Source: Fibrella aestuarina BUZ 2
Lineage (GTDB): Bacteria; Bacteroidota; Bacteroidia; Cytophagales; Spirosomataceae
NCBI RefSeq assembly: GCF_000331105.1
Contig: NC_020054.1
Coordinates: forward strand, 3,169,451 to 3,233,450
Direction: 5' to 3'
Length of the DNA stretch: 64,000 nucleotides
Notes under the pieces: generated by a model
What the model saw: only the letters and a program-made list of their open reading frames with translations
Databases searched by the model: none
Told to the model about the DNA's origin: nothing
Made by a program: the position numbers and the translations under genes
Shown: in pieces, positions 27,270 through 36,803 of the stretch
Layout of the letters: every line of letters begins with the position of its first letter
Position numbering within the stretch: the stretch's first letter is position 1

Positions 27270-30200
27270 ATGCCAAACAAATCTATTCGAAACGTGCCAG
27301 GCTATAAGCGGCAGGAGGCATTCACACCAGGATGGCCCCAGACACGCAGCTTATATGTGCTGTGCCTTGCTCTGCTACTCTGCACGACAAGCGCTCTCGC
27401 GCAAGTTCGGGTCACGGGTCGCGTCATCGACGATCAACAGCAGGGAATCCCCGGCGTGAGTGTCGTTGTGAAAGGGACGACTGCCGGCTCTGTTACCGAT
27501 GCTACGGGCGCCTACACGGTGAACGTACAGAATACCAAGGGATCCCTGGTGTTCTCCTACATCGGGTACGTTACACAAGAAATTCCGCTCAACGGGCAAA
27601 CGTCGCTCAACGTTACGCTGGCAACCGATACCAAATCACTGAATGAAGTCGTGGTCGTTGGTTATGGCACGCAGCGGAAAGAAACAATCACGGGCTCGGT
27701 CGTAGCCGTGAAGGGGGGGGATCTGGTTAAATCGCCAACCACCAACCTGTCTAACTCACTGGCGGGTCGTCTGCCGGGTGTAACGGCCGTAAACCGCAGC
27801 GGTGAGCCGGGTTATGATGGCTCGACCATCCGGATCCGCGGTACGAACACGCTGGGTAACAACAGCGCCCTGGTTGTTGTCGATGGTATTCCTGATCGGG
27901 CAGGTGGCCTGGACCGGATCAACCCGGCCGACATCGAGACTATCTCGGTACTGAAAGATGCTTCGGCGGCCATCTACGGGTCGCGGGCCGCCAACGGCGT
28001 TATCCTGATCACGACCAAGCGGGGCAAAACCGGCAAACCGCAACTGTCGTACACCTTCAACCAGGGTTGGGCGCAGCCCACGGTGGTGCCTAAGCTAGCC
28101 AATGCGGCGGAATACGCTACCATGTTGAATGACCTGAACATTTATGAACTCCCGGTAGGGGAGTGGGGTGCTGCTACCCAGGCCTACAAAACGACCGGTT
28201 CATACACCCGTCCCGATGGCTCGGTGCGTACGGCGCCTTACTCGCCGACCGACATTCAGAAATACAACGATGGTTCGGATCCCTGGGGTCACCCCAACAC
28301 CGACTGGTACAAGTCGACCCTGAAAACGTGGTCGCCGCAGTCGCGCCACAACCTGCAACTGACGGGTGGTACCGAAGATTTCAAGTACCTGGCTTCGCTG
28401 GGCTACCAGAATCAGGACGCGTTTTACAAAAACTCGGCCACGGGCTATCAGCAGTATGATATTCGTCTGAACCTCGACGCCAACATCAGCAAGAACCTGC
28501 ACGTGGCGTTGGGTATCCTGGGTCGCGAAGAATTCCGGTATTACCCGACGCGCGGTGCCGGTGCCATTTTCCGGATGCAGATGCGGGGTAAACCCAACCA
28601 GCCGGCTTTCTGGCCCGACGGTCGTCCCGGTCCTGACATCGAAAACGGGGAAAACCCGGTTGTCATCACGACCAACGCCACTGGCTACGACCGCGACAAG
28701 CGCGATTACATCCAGACCAACGGGCAGCTTGATTTCAAAGTGCCGGGTGTTGAAGGCCTGAAACTGTCGGCTACGGCAGCTATCGATAAGCTGAACCAGA
28801 ACAACCGGCGTTGGGAAACACCCTGGACGCTGTATGAGCGCGGCGCCGGCGTAGATGCCAACGGCAACCCGAACCTGACGGCCAGCGTACGTGGTCCGGC
28901 AGAACCCCGCCTGACACTGGGCAACAATACGCAGCTGAACATCCTGCTGGGTGCCATCGGTACGTATGAGCGCAAGTTTGGCGACCACGGCCTAACCGTA
29001 CTGGCGGGGGTAAACCGGGAAACCATCACCGGTGATAACTTCAACGCCTATCGTCGTTACTTCATCTCGCCCGCGATCGATCAGCTGTTTGCCGGTGGTG
29101 CACTCGAGCAGAACAACGGCGGTGGCGCCTTCAACCGGGCACGTCTGAACTACTTCGGACGGGTTGCGTATAACTACAAAGACAAGTACCTGTTTGAATT
29201 CCTGAGCCGCTACGACGGATCGGATATCTTCCCGGAGGCGACGCGCTACGGTTTCTTCCCCGGTTTCATGGCGGGTTGGGTAATTTCAGAAGAAAACTTC
29301 TGGAAATCGGCCGCACCAGTGATGAACTACTTCAAGGTGCGGGCTTCGTGGGGACAGTTGGGTAACGACCAGATTTATCTGCCGGGCACCACTACCCTGG
29401 CTACGTATCAGTACCTGGCTACCTACGGCTTCAACACGTACATTATCAACAACGCACAACAGCAGACGCTAGGCGAAGCCCGGATTCCGAACCCCAACAT
29501 TACCTGGGAGGTGGCCAACAACGCCGACATCGGTCTGGAAGGGCAGTTGTTCAACGGTAAGATCAGCTTCGAGTTCGACTACTTCAACAACCTGCGTACG
29601 TCGATCCTCTATCCGCGTAACGCCTCAGTACCCCGCACAACGGGCCTGACGCTGCCTCCGGAAAACATTGGCCGGGTACGTAACAGCGGTTTCGACGGCC
29701 AGATTACGTACAACGGACAGGCCGGTGGGCTGCGCTTCAACGTAGGTATAAACGGTGGCTACGCGCAGAACAAAATTCTGTTCTGGGACGAAGCACCCGG
29801 TGCGCCTGATTGGCAGCGGACGACGGGCCGACCCATCAACTCGTACCTGGCGTACCAATATGATGGTGTCTTTGCTACCCAAGAAGAGATTGCCGCCAAC
29901 AAGCTCGACTACTCGGCGATCGTGAAGACGCTCCGCCCCGGCGACATGAAGTACAAAGACATTGGTGGGCCAAACGGTTCGGGTCCAGATGGCAAAATCA
30001 CGCCGGATGATCAGGTACGTAACAACCGGACGAACCTGCCCCTGTTCCAGGGTGGTCTGAACATGACGGCCTCGTACAAAAACTTCGACCTGACGATCCT
30101 CTTCCAGGGGGCGGCTGGCGCGCAGCAGTACATCAGCCTAGGTGAGTCGGGTAACATCGGTAACTACCTGAAAGAGTTCTACACCGACCGTTGGACAGTC

Positions 30201-30506
30201 GAAAACCCCAGCAGCGTACACCCGCGTATCGCTAACCGTAGCGATCAGTATTATTCGGGTGGCAATACCTACTGGCTGCGTTCGGCCGATTACATCCGCC
30301 TGAAGAACTTCGAGCTTGGCTACACCATCCCCGAAACAGTAGGCAGAAAAATAGGCATCAGCAGCCTGCGGGTTTACGTAAACGCGCTGAACCTGGCTAC
30401 GCTCTACAATGGACTGGGTTCATTTGACCCCGAAGCCGATAATGCCACCGGGCAGTACTACCCGCAGTCGCGCATCATCAACACTGGTCTATCGCTTCGC
30501 TTCTAA
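27270..30506 (+). CDS. susC: SusC/RagA-family TonB-linked outer membrane protein
   Basis: 1078 aa. A signal peptide (YVLCLALLLCTTSALAQ) is followed by a carboxypeptidase-D-like domain (VTGRVIDDQQQGIPGVSVVVKGT), the SusC hinge SLNEVVVVGYGTQRKETITGSV, a plug (SNSLAGRLPGVTAVNRSGEPG, IRIRGTNTLGNNSALVVVDG, SVLKDASAAIYGSRAANGVI) and a beta-barrel ending RIINTGLSLRF with the terminal Phe typical of outer-membrane proteins. With the SusD lipoprotein next door it forms a TonB-driven importer for glycans or peptides. No glycoside hydrolase or sigma/anti-sigma pair adjoins, so the substrate cannot be inferred. Confidence 0.96.
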   Translation: MPNKSIRNVPGYKRQEAFTPGWPQTRSLYVLCLALLLCTTSALAQVRVTGRVIDDQQQGIPGVSVVVKGTTAGSVTDATGAYTVNVQNTKGSLVFSYIGYVTQEIPLNGQTSLNVTLATDTKSLNEVVVVGYGTQRKETITGSVVAVKGGDLVKSPTTNLSNSLAGRLPGVTAVNRSGEPGYDGSTIRIRGTNTLGNNSALVVVDGIPDRAGGLDRINPADIETISVLKDASAAIYGSRAANGVILITTKRGKTGKPQLSYTFNQGWAQPTVVPKLANAAEYATMLNDLNIYELPVGEWGAATQAYKTTGSYTRPDGSVRTAPYSPTDIQKYNDGSDPWGHPNTDWYKSTLKTWSPQSRHNLQLTGGTEDFKYLASLGYQNQDAFYKNSATGYQQYDIRLNLDANISKNLHVALGILGREEFRYYPTRGAGAIFRMQMRGKPNQPAFWPDGRPGPDIENGENPVVITTNATGYDRDKRDYIQTNGQLDFKVPGVEGLKLSATAAIDKLNQNNRRWETPWTLYERGAGVDANGNPNLTASVRGPAEPRLTLGNNTQLNILLGAIGTYERKFGDHGLTVLAGVNRETITGDNFNAYRRYFISPAIDQLFAGGALEQNNGGGAFNRARLNYFGRVAYNYKDKYLFEFLSRYDGSDIFPEATRYGFFPGFMAGWVISEENFWKSAAPVMNYFKVRASWGQLGNDQIYLPGTTTLATYQYLATYGFNTYIINNAQQQTLGEARIPNPNITWEVANNADIGLEGQLFNGKISFEFDYFNNLRTSILYPRNASVPRTTGLTLPPENIGRVRNSGFDGQITYNGQAGGLRFNVGINGGYAQNKILFWDEAPGAPDWQRTTGRPINSYLAYQYDGVFATQEEIAANKLDYSAIVKTLRPGDMKYKDIGGPNGSGPDGKITPDDQVRNNRTNLPLFQGGLNMTASYKNFDLTILFQGAAGAQQYISLGESGNIGNYLKEFYTDRWTVENPSSVHPRIANRSDQYYSGGNTYWLRSADYIRLKNFELGYTIPETVGRKIGISSLRVYVNALNLATLYNGLGSFDPEADNATGQYYPQSRIINTGLSLRF

Positions 30507-30523
30507 CTCATTGATTTTAAGTT

Positions 30524-32380
30524 ATGACACGTTTTAAAACTATCGTACTGACCTTGATTGCGGCTTCATTGACCGTGACAAGCTGTAACGACGATTTTGT
30601 GAATACGCAGCCGCTCGATCAGGTATCGGGAACGGCGGTGTGGTCCGATGCCGCGTTGGCAGAGGCCTTCGTGACCGGGATTTATGGAGGATTGGGCCAG
30701 GGCGGTTTCAATGAGCAGCAGCTCGCTTCGCTGACGGACGAAACCATCTTCACGCACCCCGGTCGTGATATTACGACCATTACCGAAGCGCGCTCGAACC
30801 CGGCCAGCCCAGGCTGGATCAACGAGACGATCAACTGGAACAACATGTACCTGCGTATCCGGGCCTGTAACCTGGCGCTGGAGAATCTGGCCAAGCCGGG
30901 CTTCCCGAATAACAACAACATCGTGGAGCGGTTGACGGGTGAGACCAAATTCCTGCGGGCTTACTACTACCACCAGCTGGTGCGTTACTACGGTGGGGTG
31001 CCCATCGTGGATCGGGCCTATCTGTTGGGTGAAGCCGATTATTCGCTGCCGCGCAATACCATGGAGGAGTGTATCAACTTCATCGTGAAAGATTGTGACG
31101 ACGCCGCTGCCTTGCTGAAAGGAAAATCGCTGGCGAAAGGCCGGGCCAACGACGTAAGCGCCCTGGCGCTGAAGTCGCGGATCCTGACCTATGCCGCCAG
31201 TGACCTGTATGACGCGGCTACGGCCAAGTCGAAATCAACGGCCCACGCCTCGTTTGCCAATCCGGCTCTGCTCGGCTACACGTCGGGCAGCCGCACGGAG
31301 CGCTGGCAAAAAGCCAAAGCGGCCTCGAAAGCGGTGCTGGACATGACGGCCTATGGCTACCAGATGAACCTGTCGGCTCCCGTGTCGAAAGACGCCGGTA
31401 CCACCAACTACATGAACATCGCGCTGTCGCGGGGCGGCGGTGAGCAGGATGTACTGTTCTCGCGCTTGTTCATCAACCAGAAGCCCGAAGCCGGTGGGCA
31501 ACAAGGTCTGTTCAACGGACCTAACGGCTACCACAACTGGGCGGGCAACACGCCGGTATCCTTGCTGGTCGACGACTACGAAATGATGGACGGGTCTAAG
31601 TTTAGCTGGAGTGATCCCGCCAAAGCAACGACTCCCTACGCCAACCGTGACCCCCGGTTCTACGCGTCGATCCTGTATGACGGAGCGCCCTGGAAACCCC
31701 GCACGGCCGACGTAGCGGCGAAAGATCCGGCCAACCAGATTCAGACGGGTCAGTACGAAATCACGAGCGGCAGCGGCAAAGTGTCGGTGGCAGGTCTTGA
31801 TACGCGTAAGAGCACGGTAGAAGACTGGAACGGTAGCTACACGGGCTACTACATGCGGAAATTTATCGATCCGAACCCGGCTATCGTCGACCAGAACACC
31901 TACCAGCAGATTCCCTGGCCGTTCTTCCGTTACACGGAAGCCGCGTTCAACTACGCCGAGGCCTGCATTGAACTGGGTGAAGATGCCGAAGCGAAAACGT
32001 GGCTGAACAAGATCCGCTTCCGGGCGGGGATGCCTGCCCTGACCGAAACCGGCGATGCCCTGCGCCAGCGCTACCGGAACGAGCGGCGGATTGAGATGGT
32101 GTTTGAAGAGCAACGCTACCATGATGCCCGGCGCTGGATGATTGCCCCCACCACACTGGGGCGCAAAGCCAACACCATCAGCATCACCGGTACGTTGAAA
32201 CCGGGCAAGAGCGTGTCCCTGTACCGCTACGACCCGACCAGCTACGATTATACCTACCGCGTAGTCGAGATCGACCCCGGTAAGGAAAACCGGGCCTGGC
32301 TCGACAAAATGTACTACCTGCCCATCAGCCGTGACGAGAGCAACCGGAACGCTAAGCTGGTGCAGAACCCAGGCTATTAA
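30524..32380 (+). CDS. susD: SusD/RagB-family nutrient-binding outer membrane lipoprotein
   Basis: 618 aa. Lipoprotein signal with LTVTSC as the lipobox (Cys 21), then the SusD N-terminal region (DFVNTQPLDQVSGTAVWSD, LRIRACNLALENL), ETKFLRAYYYHQLVRYYGGVPIV, and C-terminal RFRAGMPALTETGDALRQRYRNERRIEMVFEEQRYHDARRW read in segments. It forms the surface lid of the SusC barrel and binds the substrate. Starts 17 bp after susC, so co-transcribed. A terminator follows 25 bp downstream. Confidence 0.96.
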   Translation: MTRFKTIVLTLIAASLTVTSCNDDFVNTQPLDQVSGTAVWSDAALAEAFVTGIYGGLGQGGFNEQQLASLTDETIFTHPGRDITTITEARSNPASPGWINETINWNNMYLRIRACNLALENLAKPGFPNNNNIVERLTGETKFLRAYYYHQLVRYYGGVPIVDRAYLLGEADYSLPRNTMEECINFIVKDCDDAAALLKGKSLAKGRANDVSALALKSRILTYAASDLYDAATAKSKSTAHASFANPALLGYTSGSRTERWQKAKAASKAVLDMTAYGYQMNLSAPVSKDAGTTNYMNIALSRGGGEQDVLFSRLFINQKPEAGGQQGLFNGPNGYHNWAGNTPVSLLVDDYEMMDGSKFSWSDPAKATTPYANRDPRFYASILYDGAPWKPRTADVAAKDPANQIQTGQYEITSGSGKVSVAGLDTRKSTVEDWNGSYTGYYMRKFIDPNPAIVDQNTYQQIPWPFFRYTEAAFNYAEACIELGEDAEAKTWLNKIRFRAGMPALTETGDALRQRYRNERRIEMVFEEQRYHDARRWMIAPTTLGRKANTISITGTLKPGKSVSLYRYDPTSYDYTYRVVEIDPGKENRAWLDKMYYLPISRDESNRNAKLVQNPGY

Positions 32381-32405
32381 TCGCCTGTACGAACGTTCAT
32401 AAGTT

Positions 32406-32445
32406 AACCGATGCCAGTTCAAACCGAGCTGGCATCGGTTGTTTT
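32406..32445 (+). terminator. Terminator of the susCD unit
   Basis: Perfect 12-base arms, 32406-32417 and 32429-32440 (AACCGATGCCAG and complement), followed by GTTTT. Confidence 0.9.
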
Positions 32446-32459
32446 AAGCCCTATGCTTG

Positions 32460-33161
32460 ATGAAAACGAGGTGGTTACTACTTGGGATTGGGTGGCTGGC
32501 CTGCCACACCCTGCGCGCTCAAACGACGATCCGGGTGCCGGGTGGTCCTAACTGGCAAAAGACGGTTCCCGCTGCTCAGCGGTACCGGTACAGTACGTTT
32601 CAGCCCGGCACCCTAACGTTCGTCAACGGTACGTCGGCGACGGGGCAACTCAACTACAACCTGCTGCTTGGCGAAATGCAGTTCATCAACCCAGCAGGCG
32701 ATACCTTGTCGCTGGCCGATGAATACAACATACAGGCTATTCAGTTGGGCGAATCGATGTATGTCTACGACGTCAGGCATGGCTACCTTGAGGTGCTGGC
32801 CGAATACGGTACGCTGAAACTGACGAGCAGGCTGCTCTTTAAACCAGTGCAGGCCGACAAAACGGGCGGCTACGGGCAGTCGTCAGGTACGTCGTCGATC
32901 GCTCAGTACCGATCCTTTGCGGGGGGCAATGGGCAACTGACTCGGCTTGAACAGTCGGGCGATCTGTTGCTGAAAAAGGTGGAAGACTACTTACTCGTTG
33001 ATGCCAACAAACGCGTTCATAAAACGAACGAATCGGCTATTCTGAGCCTGTTTTCCCAGCACAAGCCGGCGCTTCGCGCTTACATCAAAGCGCAAAACAT
33101 TGATTTTCGGAGTGAAGAAGATTTAAGGAAACTGCTCACCTATGCGAGCAGTAAGTTGTAA
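32460..33161 (+). CDS. Secreted protein of an uncharacterised TonB-locus-associated family
   Basis: 233 aa from ATG 32460. Signal peptide MKTRWLLLGIGWLACHTLRAQ. Not recognised as a named domain. The middle is beta-rich (TFQPGTLTFVNGTSATGQLNY, EMQFINPAGDTLSL) and the C-terminus is a charged helix (SLFSQHKPALRAYIKAQNIDF). It resembles the protein at 52335-53081 in layout and in two stretches: GYLEVLAEYGTLKL against GFYEVIYNGRVKAL, and the terminal helix RAYIKAQNIDFRSEEDL against RRFMRKNNLRFKDEGRE. Both lie next to TonB-dependent receptor genes. It starts 15 bp after the susCD terminator and is followed by the VCBS gene. Confidence 0.7.
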   Translation: MKTRWLLLGIGWLACHTLRAQTTIRVPGGPNWQKTVPAAQRYRYSTFQPGTLTFVNGTSATGQLNYNLLLGEMQFINPAGDTLSLADEYNIQAIQLGESMYVYDVRHGYLEVLAEYGTLKLTSRLLFKPVQADKTGGYGQSSGTSSIAQYRSFAGGNGQLTRLEQSGDLLLKKVEDYLLVDANKRVHKTNESAILSLFSQHKPALRAYIKAQNIDFRSEEDLRKLLTYASSKL

Positions 33162-33188
33162 TTTTGATAGATACGTTATTCCCCTTGT

Positions 33189-36100
33189 ATGTCATTTCGA
33201 CCGGTTTCTGCCTTTTCTCTCCTTCTATTCATTGCTGTTGTCAGTACCAGTTGCAAAGACGCTTCGAATAGCGACCAAAAAACGGCTCAACAGCCCGCAG
33301 GTCCACCCTTATTTACCCTGCTTTCGCCCGATCAGACCGGCGTTACCTTCGCCAATAACCTGACCGAAGGCCCCAACACCAACGTGCTGATGTATGAATA
33401 TTTCTACAACGGCGGCGGCGTGGCCGTGGGCGATCTGAACGGCGACGGGCTCGACGACATTTATTTTAGCGGCAACATGGTGCCCAACCAGTTGTACCTC
33501 AACAAGGGCAGTATGAAATTCCAGGACGTCACGGCGGCAGCGGGCGTGGCTGGGCGCGAAGGTCCCTGGCGCACGGGCGTGAGCATGGCTGATGTCAACG
33601 GCGACGGGCGCCTCGATCTGTTTGTTTGTTATTCGGGGAGTTTGCCCGCGCCCAAGCGCATGCCGCAACTCTTCATCAACGAGGGGCCTGACGCGGAGGG
33701 TGTGCCGCGCTTCACCGATCAGACGGCGCAGTATGGGCTGGCTAACCCCGCGCAAAGCACCCAGGCAACGTTTTTCGATTACGACCTCGACGGCGACCTC
33801 GACCTGTTTCTGCTCAACCATAACCCCCGGCTGTTGCCCGTGCTCGAACCATCGGCAACGGCGGCCCTGATGAAACAGCCCGCCCCGGAAATTGGCGTTC
33901 GCCTGTACCAGAACACGGGTAAACGATTTACGGACGTGACCGGCAAAGCGGGCCTGAGCAGTTCGGCGCTGACCTACGGGCTGGGCGTGGGCGTGTCGGA
34001 CCTGAACGCCGATGGCTGGCCCGACCTGTATATCTCCAACGACTACGGCGTTCCCGACTACCTGTACCTCAATAAGCAGAACGGCACGTTCCAGGACGCG
34101 CTGAAAACCAGCGTCGGGCACACGTCGAATTTTTCGATGGGGAATGCCGTCGCCGACGTGAACAACGACGCCCTGCCCGATATTCTGACGCTCGACATGC
34201 TGCCCGAAGACAACCGGCGGCAGAAGCTGCTGATGGCGCCCGACAACTACGAGAAATACGCCATGAGCGTGGCGTCGGGCTTTCACCACCAGAACATGCG
34301 GAACATGCTGCAACTGAACAACGGCAACGGCACGTTCCGCGAAGTGGGCCAACTGGCGGGGGTGTCCAACACCGACTGGAGCTGGTCGCCGCTGCTGGCC
34401 GATTTCGATAACGATGGCTGGAAAGACCTCTACATTACCAACGGGTACGTCCGCGACTATACGAATCAGGACTACATCAAGTACCTGAACGATTTCATGC
34501 AGAACCGCCCCACCAACCCCAGTCGGGACGAGATTCTGAAGCTGGTGTACCAGATGCCCGCTTCGAACGTGTCGAACTACATGTTTCAGAACCGGGGCCG
34601 GGCCGACGATGCCCTCTTTACCAACGTCGGGCAAGCGTGGGGCCTCACGCAGACGGCCAACAGCACCGGCGCGGCCTACGCCGATCTGGATAATGACGGC
34701 GACCTGGACCTGGTTGTCAACAATACCAATCAGCCCGCTTTTATCTACCAGAACGACGCCAACAAGGGAGGCGGCGCTGGGCAACGTACCCACCATTACC
34801 TGACCCTGCAACTCAACGGTGCCAAGGCCAACACGCAGGGAATCGGCGCCAAACTGACGCTGTACCAAAAAAACGGTCAGCAGTATGCCGAACAAATGCC
34901 AACCGGCGGTTACCAGTCGAGCATGTCGCCCAGGGTGCATTTTGGGCTGGGGACCAATGCGACCATCGACTCGCTGCGGGTGGTGTGGCCGGGTGGTAAA
35001 CAGCAACTGCTCACCAACGTCAAAGCCGATCAGGTGCTGACACTTCGCGAAGCCGAGGCTACTGGCAAAGTCCGCGCCAACAGTCCCACCGCTACCCTGT
35101 TTGCCGAACAGCCCTCGCCCATCAAGCAAACGTACCCAGCGTTGCCTGTCAACGATTTCAAACGGCAGCCGTTGCTGGTCAATGCGCAGTCATTCAATGG
35201 GCCGTGCCTGGCTAAAGCCGACGTCAATGGCGACGGTCGCGAGGATATATACGCGGGCGGGAGCGTCGGGCAGGCGGGGGGCTTGTTCATTCAGGCGGCC
35301 AACGGAACCTTCAGCCGCAAGCCGCAACCGGCGTTCGAGACCACCAAAACGAGCGACGACGTTGACGCTATTTTCTTCGACGCCAATGGCGATGGCAAAC
35401 CCGATCTGTATGTGTGTGCGGGTGGCTACGCCGATTTCGCCCCCGATGATCCGCGCTTGCAGGACCGGCTTTACCTCAACGACGGCACCGGTACGTTCGC
35501 GCAACAGCCGCTGCCCGCTATGCGCACGAGCACGAGTTGTGCGCGCGTGGCCGACGTCAACGGCGATGGTAAACCCGATCTGTTTGTGGGCGGGCGAGTG
35601 GTGCCGGGCCGGTACCCGGAAGCCCCCCGGTCGTATCTGCTCGTGAACGACGGGCGGGGTACGTTCACCGATCAGACAAGCCGGCTGGCTCCGACGCTGC
35701 AACAGATCGGGATGGTTAGCGATGCGGCCTGGGCCGACCTCAATGGCGACCGAAAGCCAGAACTGATTCTGGTGGGGGAGTGGATGCCCGTGACGATACT
35801 GGGCTGGGCGGGTAATCAGCTGGCCGACCAAACCGCCACGTACCTGCCTGAAAAACAAGCTGGTGGCTACCGCGGCTGGTGGAACAAACTGCTCGTGGAT
35901 GATCTAAACGGAGACGGCCGCCCCGACATCGTAGTGGGTGGGCAGGGCCTCAACACCCAATGCCGGGCCACCAACGACCAACCCGCCGAACTAGTCTACA
36001 AAGATTTCGACAACAACGGCAAAATCGACCCCATCCTGACGCTGTTTGTGCAGGGCAAAAGCTACCCCCACGCCACCCGCGACGAACTGCTGGACCAACT

Positions 36101-36566
36101 GAGCATGCTGCGGGCCCGCTTCACCACCTACGATAGCTACGCCAACGCCACGCTGACCGACGTCTTTACCGCCGACGAACTACGCGACGCCGGACGACTG
36201 ACCGCCAACGAGTTGAGAACGATCTGCCTGATGAGTTCGCCCGGCGCGAAGTGGCAGGAAAAACCACTGCCAACGGCTGCGCAACTGGCCCCGGTCTATA
36301 CGATCACCCCGCTCGACTACGACCACGACGGCCACCGCGATTTGCTGCTGTGCGGCAATACCACACAGGCCCGCCTGCGCTTTGGTCGGGCCGATGCCAA
36401 CTATGGCGTGTTGTTGCGTAACGACGGAAAAGGAAACTTCACAGCCATTCCGCAGAAACAGTCGGGCTTTCGGCTCACGGGCGACGTGCGCAGTGTCGTT
36501 GCCGTTGGCAATCAACTGTTGTTTGGCATCAACGGGCAGCCGGTACGGGCATATGGCAGTCGGTAA
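33189..36566 (+). CDS. VCBS/FG-GAP repeat lipoprotein with ASPIC/UnbV domain
   Basis: 1125 aa. Lipoprotein signal (FSLLLFIAVVSTSC). About 13 FG-GAP/VCBS calcium-binding units of the type DLNGDGLDDIYFSGN are spread over the protein, consistent with one or two seven-bladed propellers. Between them (~residues 550-620) lies an ASPIC/UnbV domain: GIGAKLTLYQKNGQQYAEQ ... DSLRVVWPGGKQQLL. Such proteins are abundant in Bacteroidota beside SusC/SusD genes and are thought to be surface-exposed binding or adhesion proteins; enzymatic function is not established. Likely associated with the preceding susCD and orphan secreted gene. Ends 8 bp from the convergent XRE gene. Confidence 0.93.
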   Translation: MSFRPVSAFSLLLFIAVVSTSCKDASNSDQKTAQQPAGPPLFTLLSPDQTGVTFANNLTEGPNTNVLMYEYFYNGGGVAVGDLNGDGLDDIYFSGNMVPNQLYLNKGSMKFQDVTAAAGVAGREGPWRTGVSMADVNGDGRLDLFVCYSGSLPAPKRMPQLFINEGPDAEGVPRFTDQTAQYGLANPAQSTQATFFDYDLDGDLDLFLLNHNPRLLPVLEPSATAALMKQPAPEIGVRLYQNTGKRFTDVTGKAGLSSSALTYGLGVGVSDLNADGWPDLYISNDYGVPDYLYLNKQNGTFQDALKTSVGHTSNFSMGNAVADVNNDALPDILTLDMLPEDNRRQKLLMAPDNYEKYAMSVASGFHHQNMRNMLQLNNGNGTFREVGQLAGVSNTDWSWSPLLADFDNDGWKDLYITNGYVRDYTNQDYIKYLNDFMQNRPTNPSRDEILKLVYQMPASNVSNYMFQNRGRADDALFTNVGQAWGLTQTANSTGAAYADLDNDGDLDLVVNNTNQPAFIYQNDANKGGGAGQRTHHYLTLQLNGAKANTQGIGAKLTLYQKNGQQYAEQMPTGGYQSSMSPRVHFGLGTNATIDSLRVVWPGGKQQLLTNVKADQVLTLREAEATGKVRANSPTATLFAEQPSPIKQTYPALPVNDFKRQPLLVNAQSFNGPCLAKADVNGDGREDIYAGGSVGQAGGLFIQAANGTFSRKPQPAFETTKTSDDVDAIFFDANGDGKPDLYVCAGGYADFAPDDPRLQDRLYLNDGTGTFAQQPLPAMRTSTSCARVADVNGDGKPDLFVGGRVVPGRYPEAPRSYLLVNDGRGTFTDQTSRLAPTLQQIGMVSDAAWADLNGDRKPELILVGEWMPVTILGWAGNQLADQTATYLPEKQAGGYRGWWNKLLVDDLNGDGRPDIVVGGQGLNTQCRATNDQPAELVYKDFDNNGKIDPILTLFVQGKSYPHATRDELLDQLSMLRARFTTYDSYANATLTDVFTADELRDAGRLTANELRTICLMSSPGAKWQEKPLPTAAQLAPVYTITPLDYDHDGHRDLLLCGNTTQARLRFGRADANYGVLLRNDGKGNFTAIPQKQSGFRLTGDVRSVVAVGNQLLFGINGQPVRAYGSR

Positions 36567-36574
36567 GGGTGCGT

Positions 36575-36799
36575 TTAGGCTACTTTTTCTACCGCGTCAG
36601 GTACGTATTCGAGCAGGTCGCCGGGCTGGCAGTCGAGGGCCTGGCAGAGCGCTTCGAGGGTGCTGAACCGCACGGCTTTGGCCTTGCCGGTTTTCAGAAT
36701 CGACAGGTTGGCCAGCGTCAGGTCGACTTTCTCGGCCAGTTCGGTGAGCGACATCTTGCGCCGCGCCATCATCACATCAACGTTCACAATGATCGGCAT
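36575..36799 (-). CDS. XRE/YozG-type helix-turn-helix regulator
   Basis: 74 aa, essentially one HTH domain: MSLTELAEKVDLTLANLSILKTGKAKAVRF read in parts, then TLEALCQALDCQPGDLLEY, the pattern of small Cro/CI (HTH_26) regulators. It follows two DUF2975 genes on the same strand with a 4-bp gap to the nearer one. The HTH-DUF2975 pairing is known from many genomes, where the membrane protein and regulator are thought to act together. It probably regulates its own operon, for which a candidate operator is present at 38652-38682. Confidence 0.9.
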   Translation of the reverse strand: MPIIVNVDVMMARRKMSLTELAEKVDLTLANLSILKTGKAKAVRFSTLEALCQALDCQPGDLLEYVPDAVEKVA

Positions 36800-36803
36800 A
36801 GTG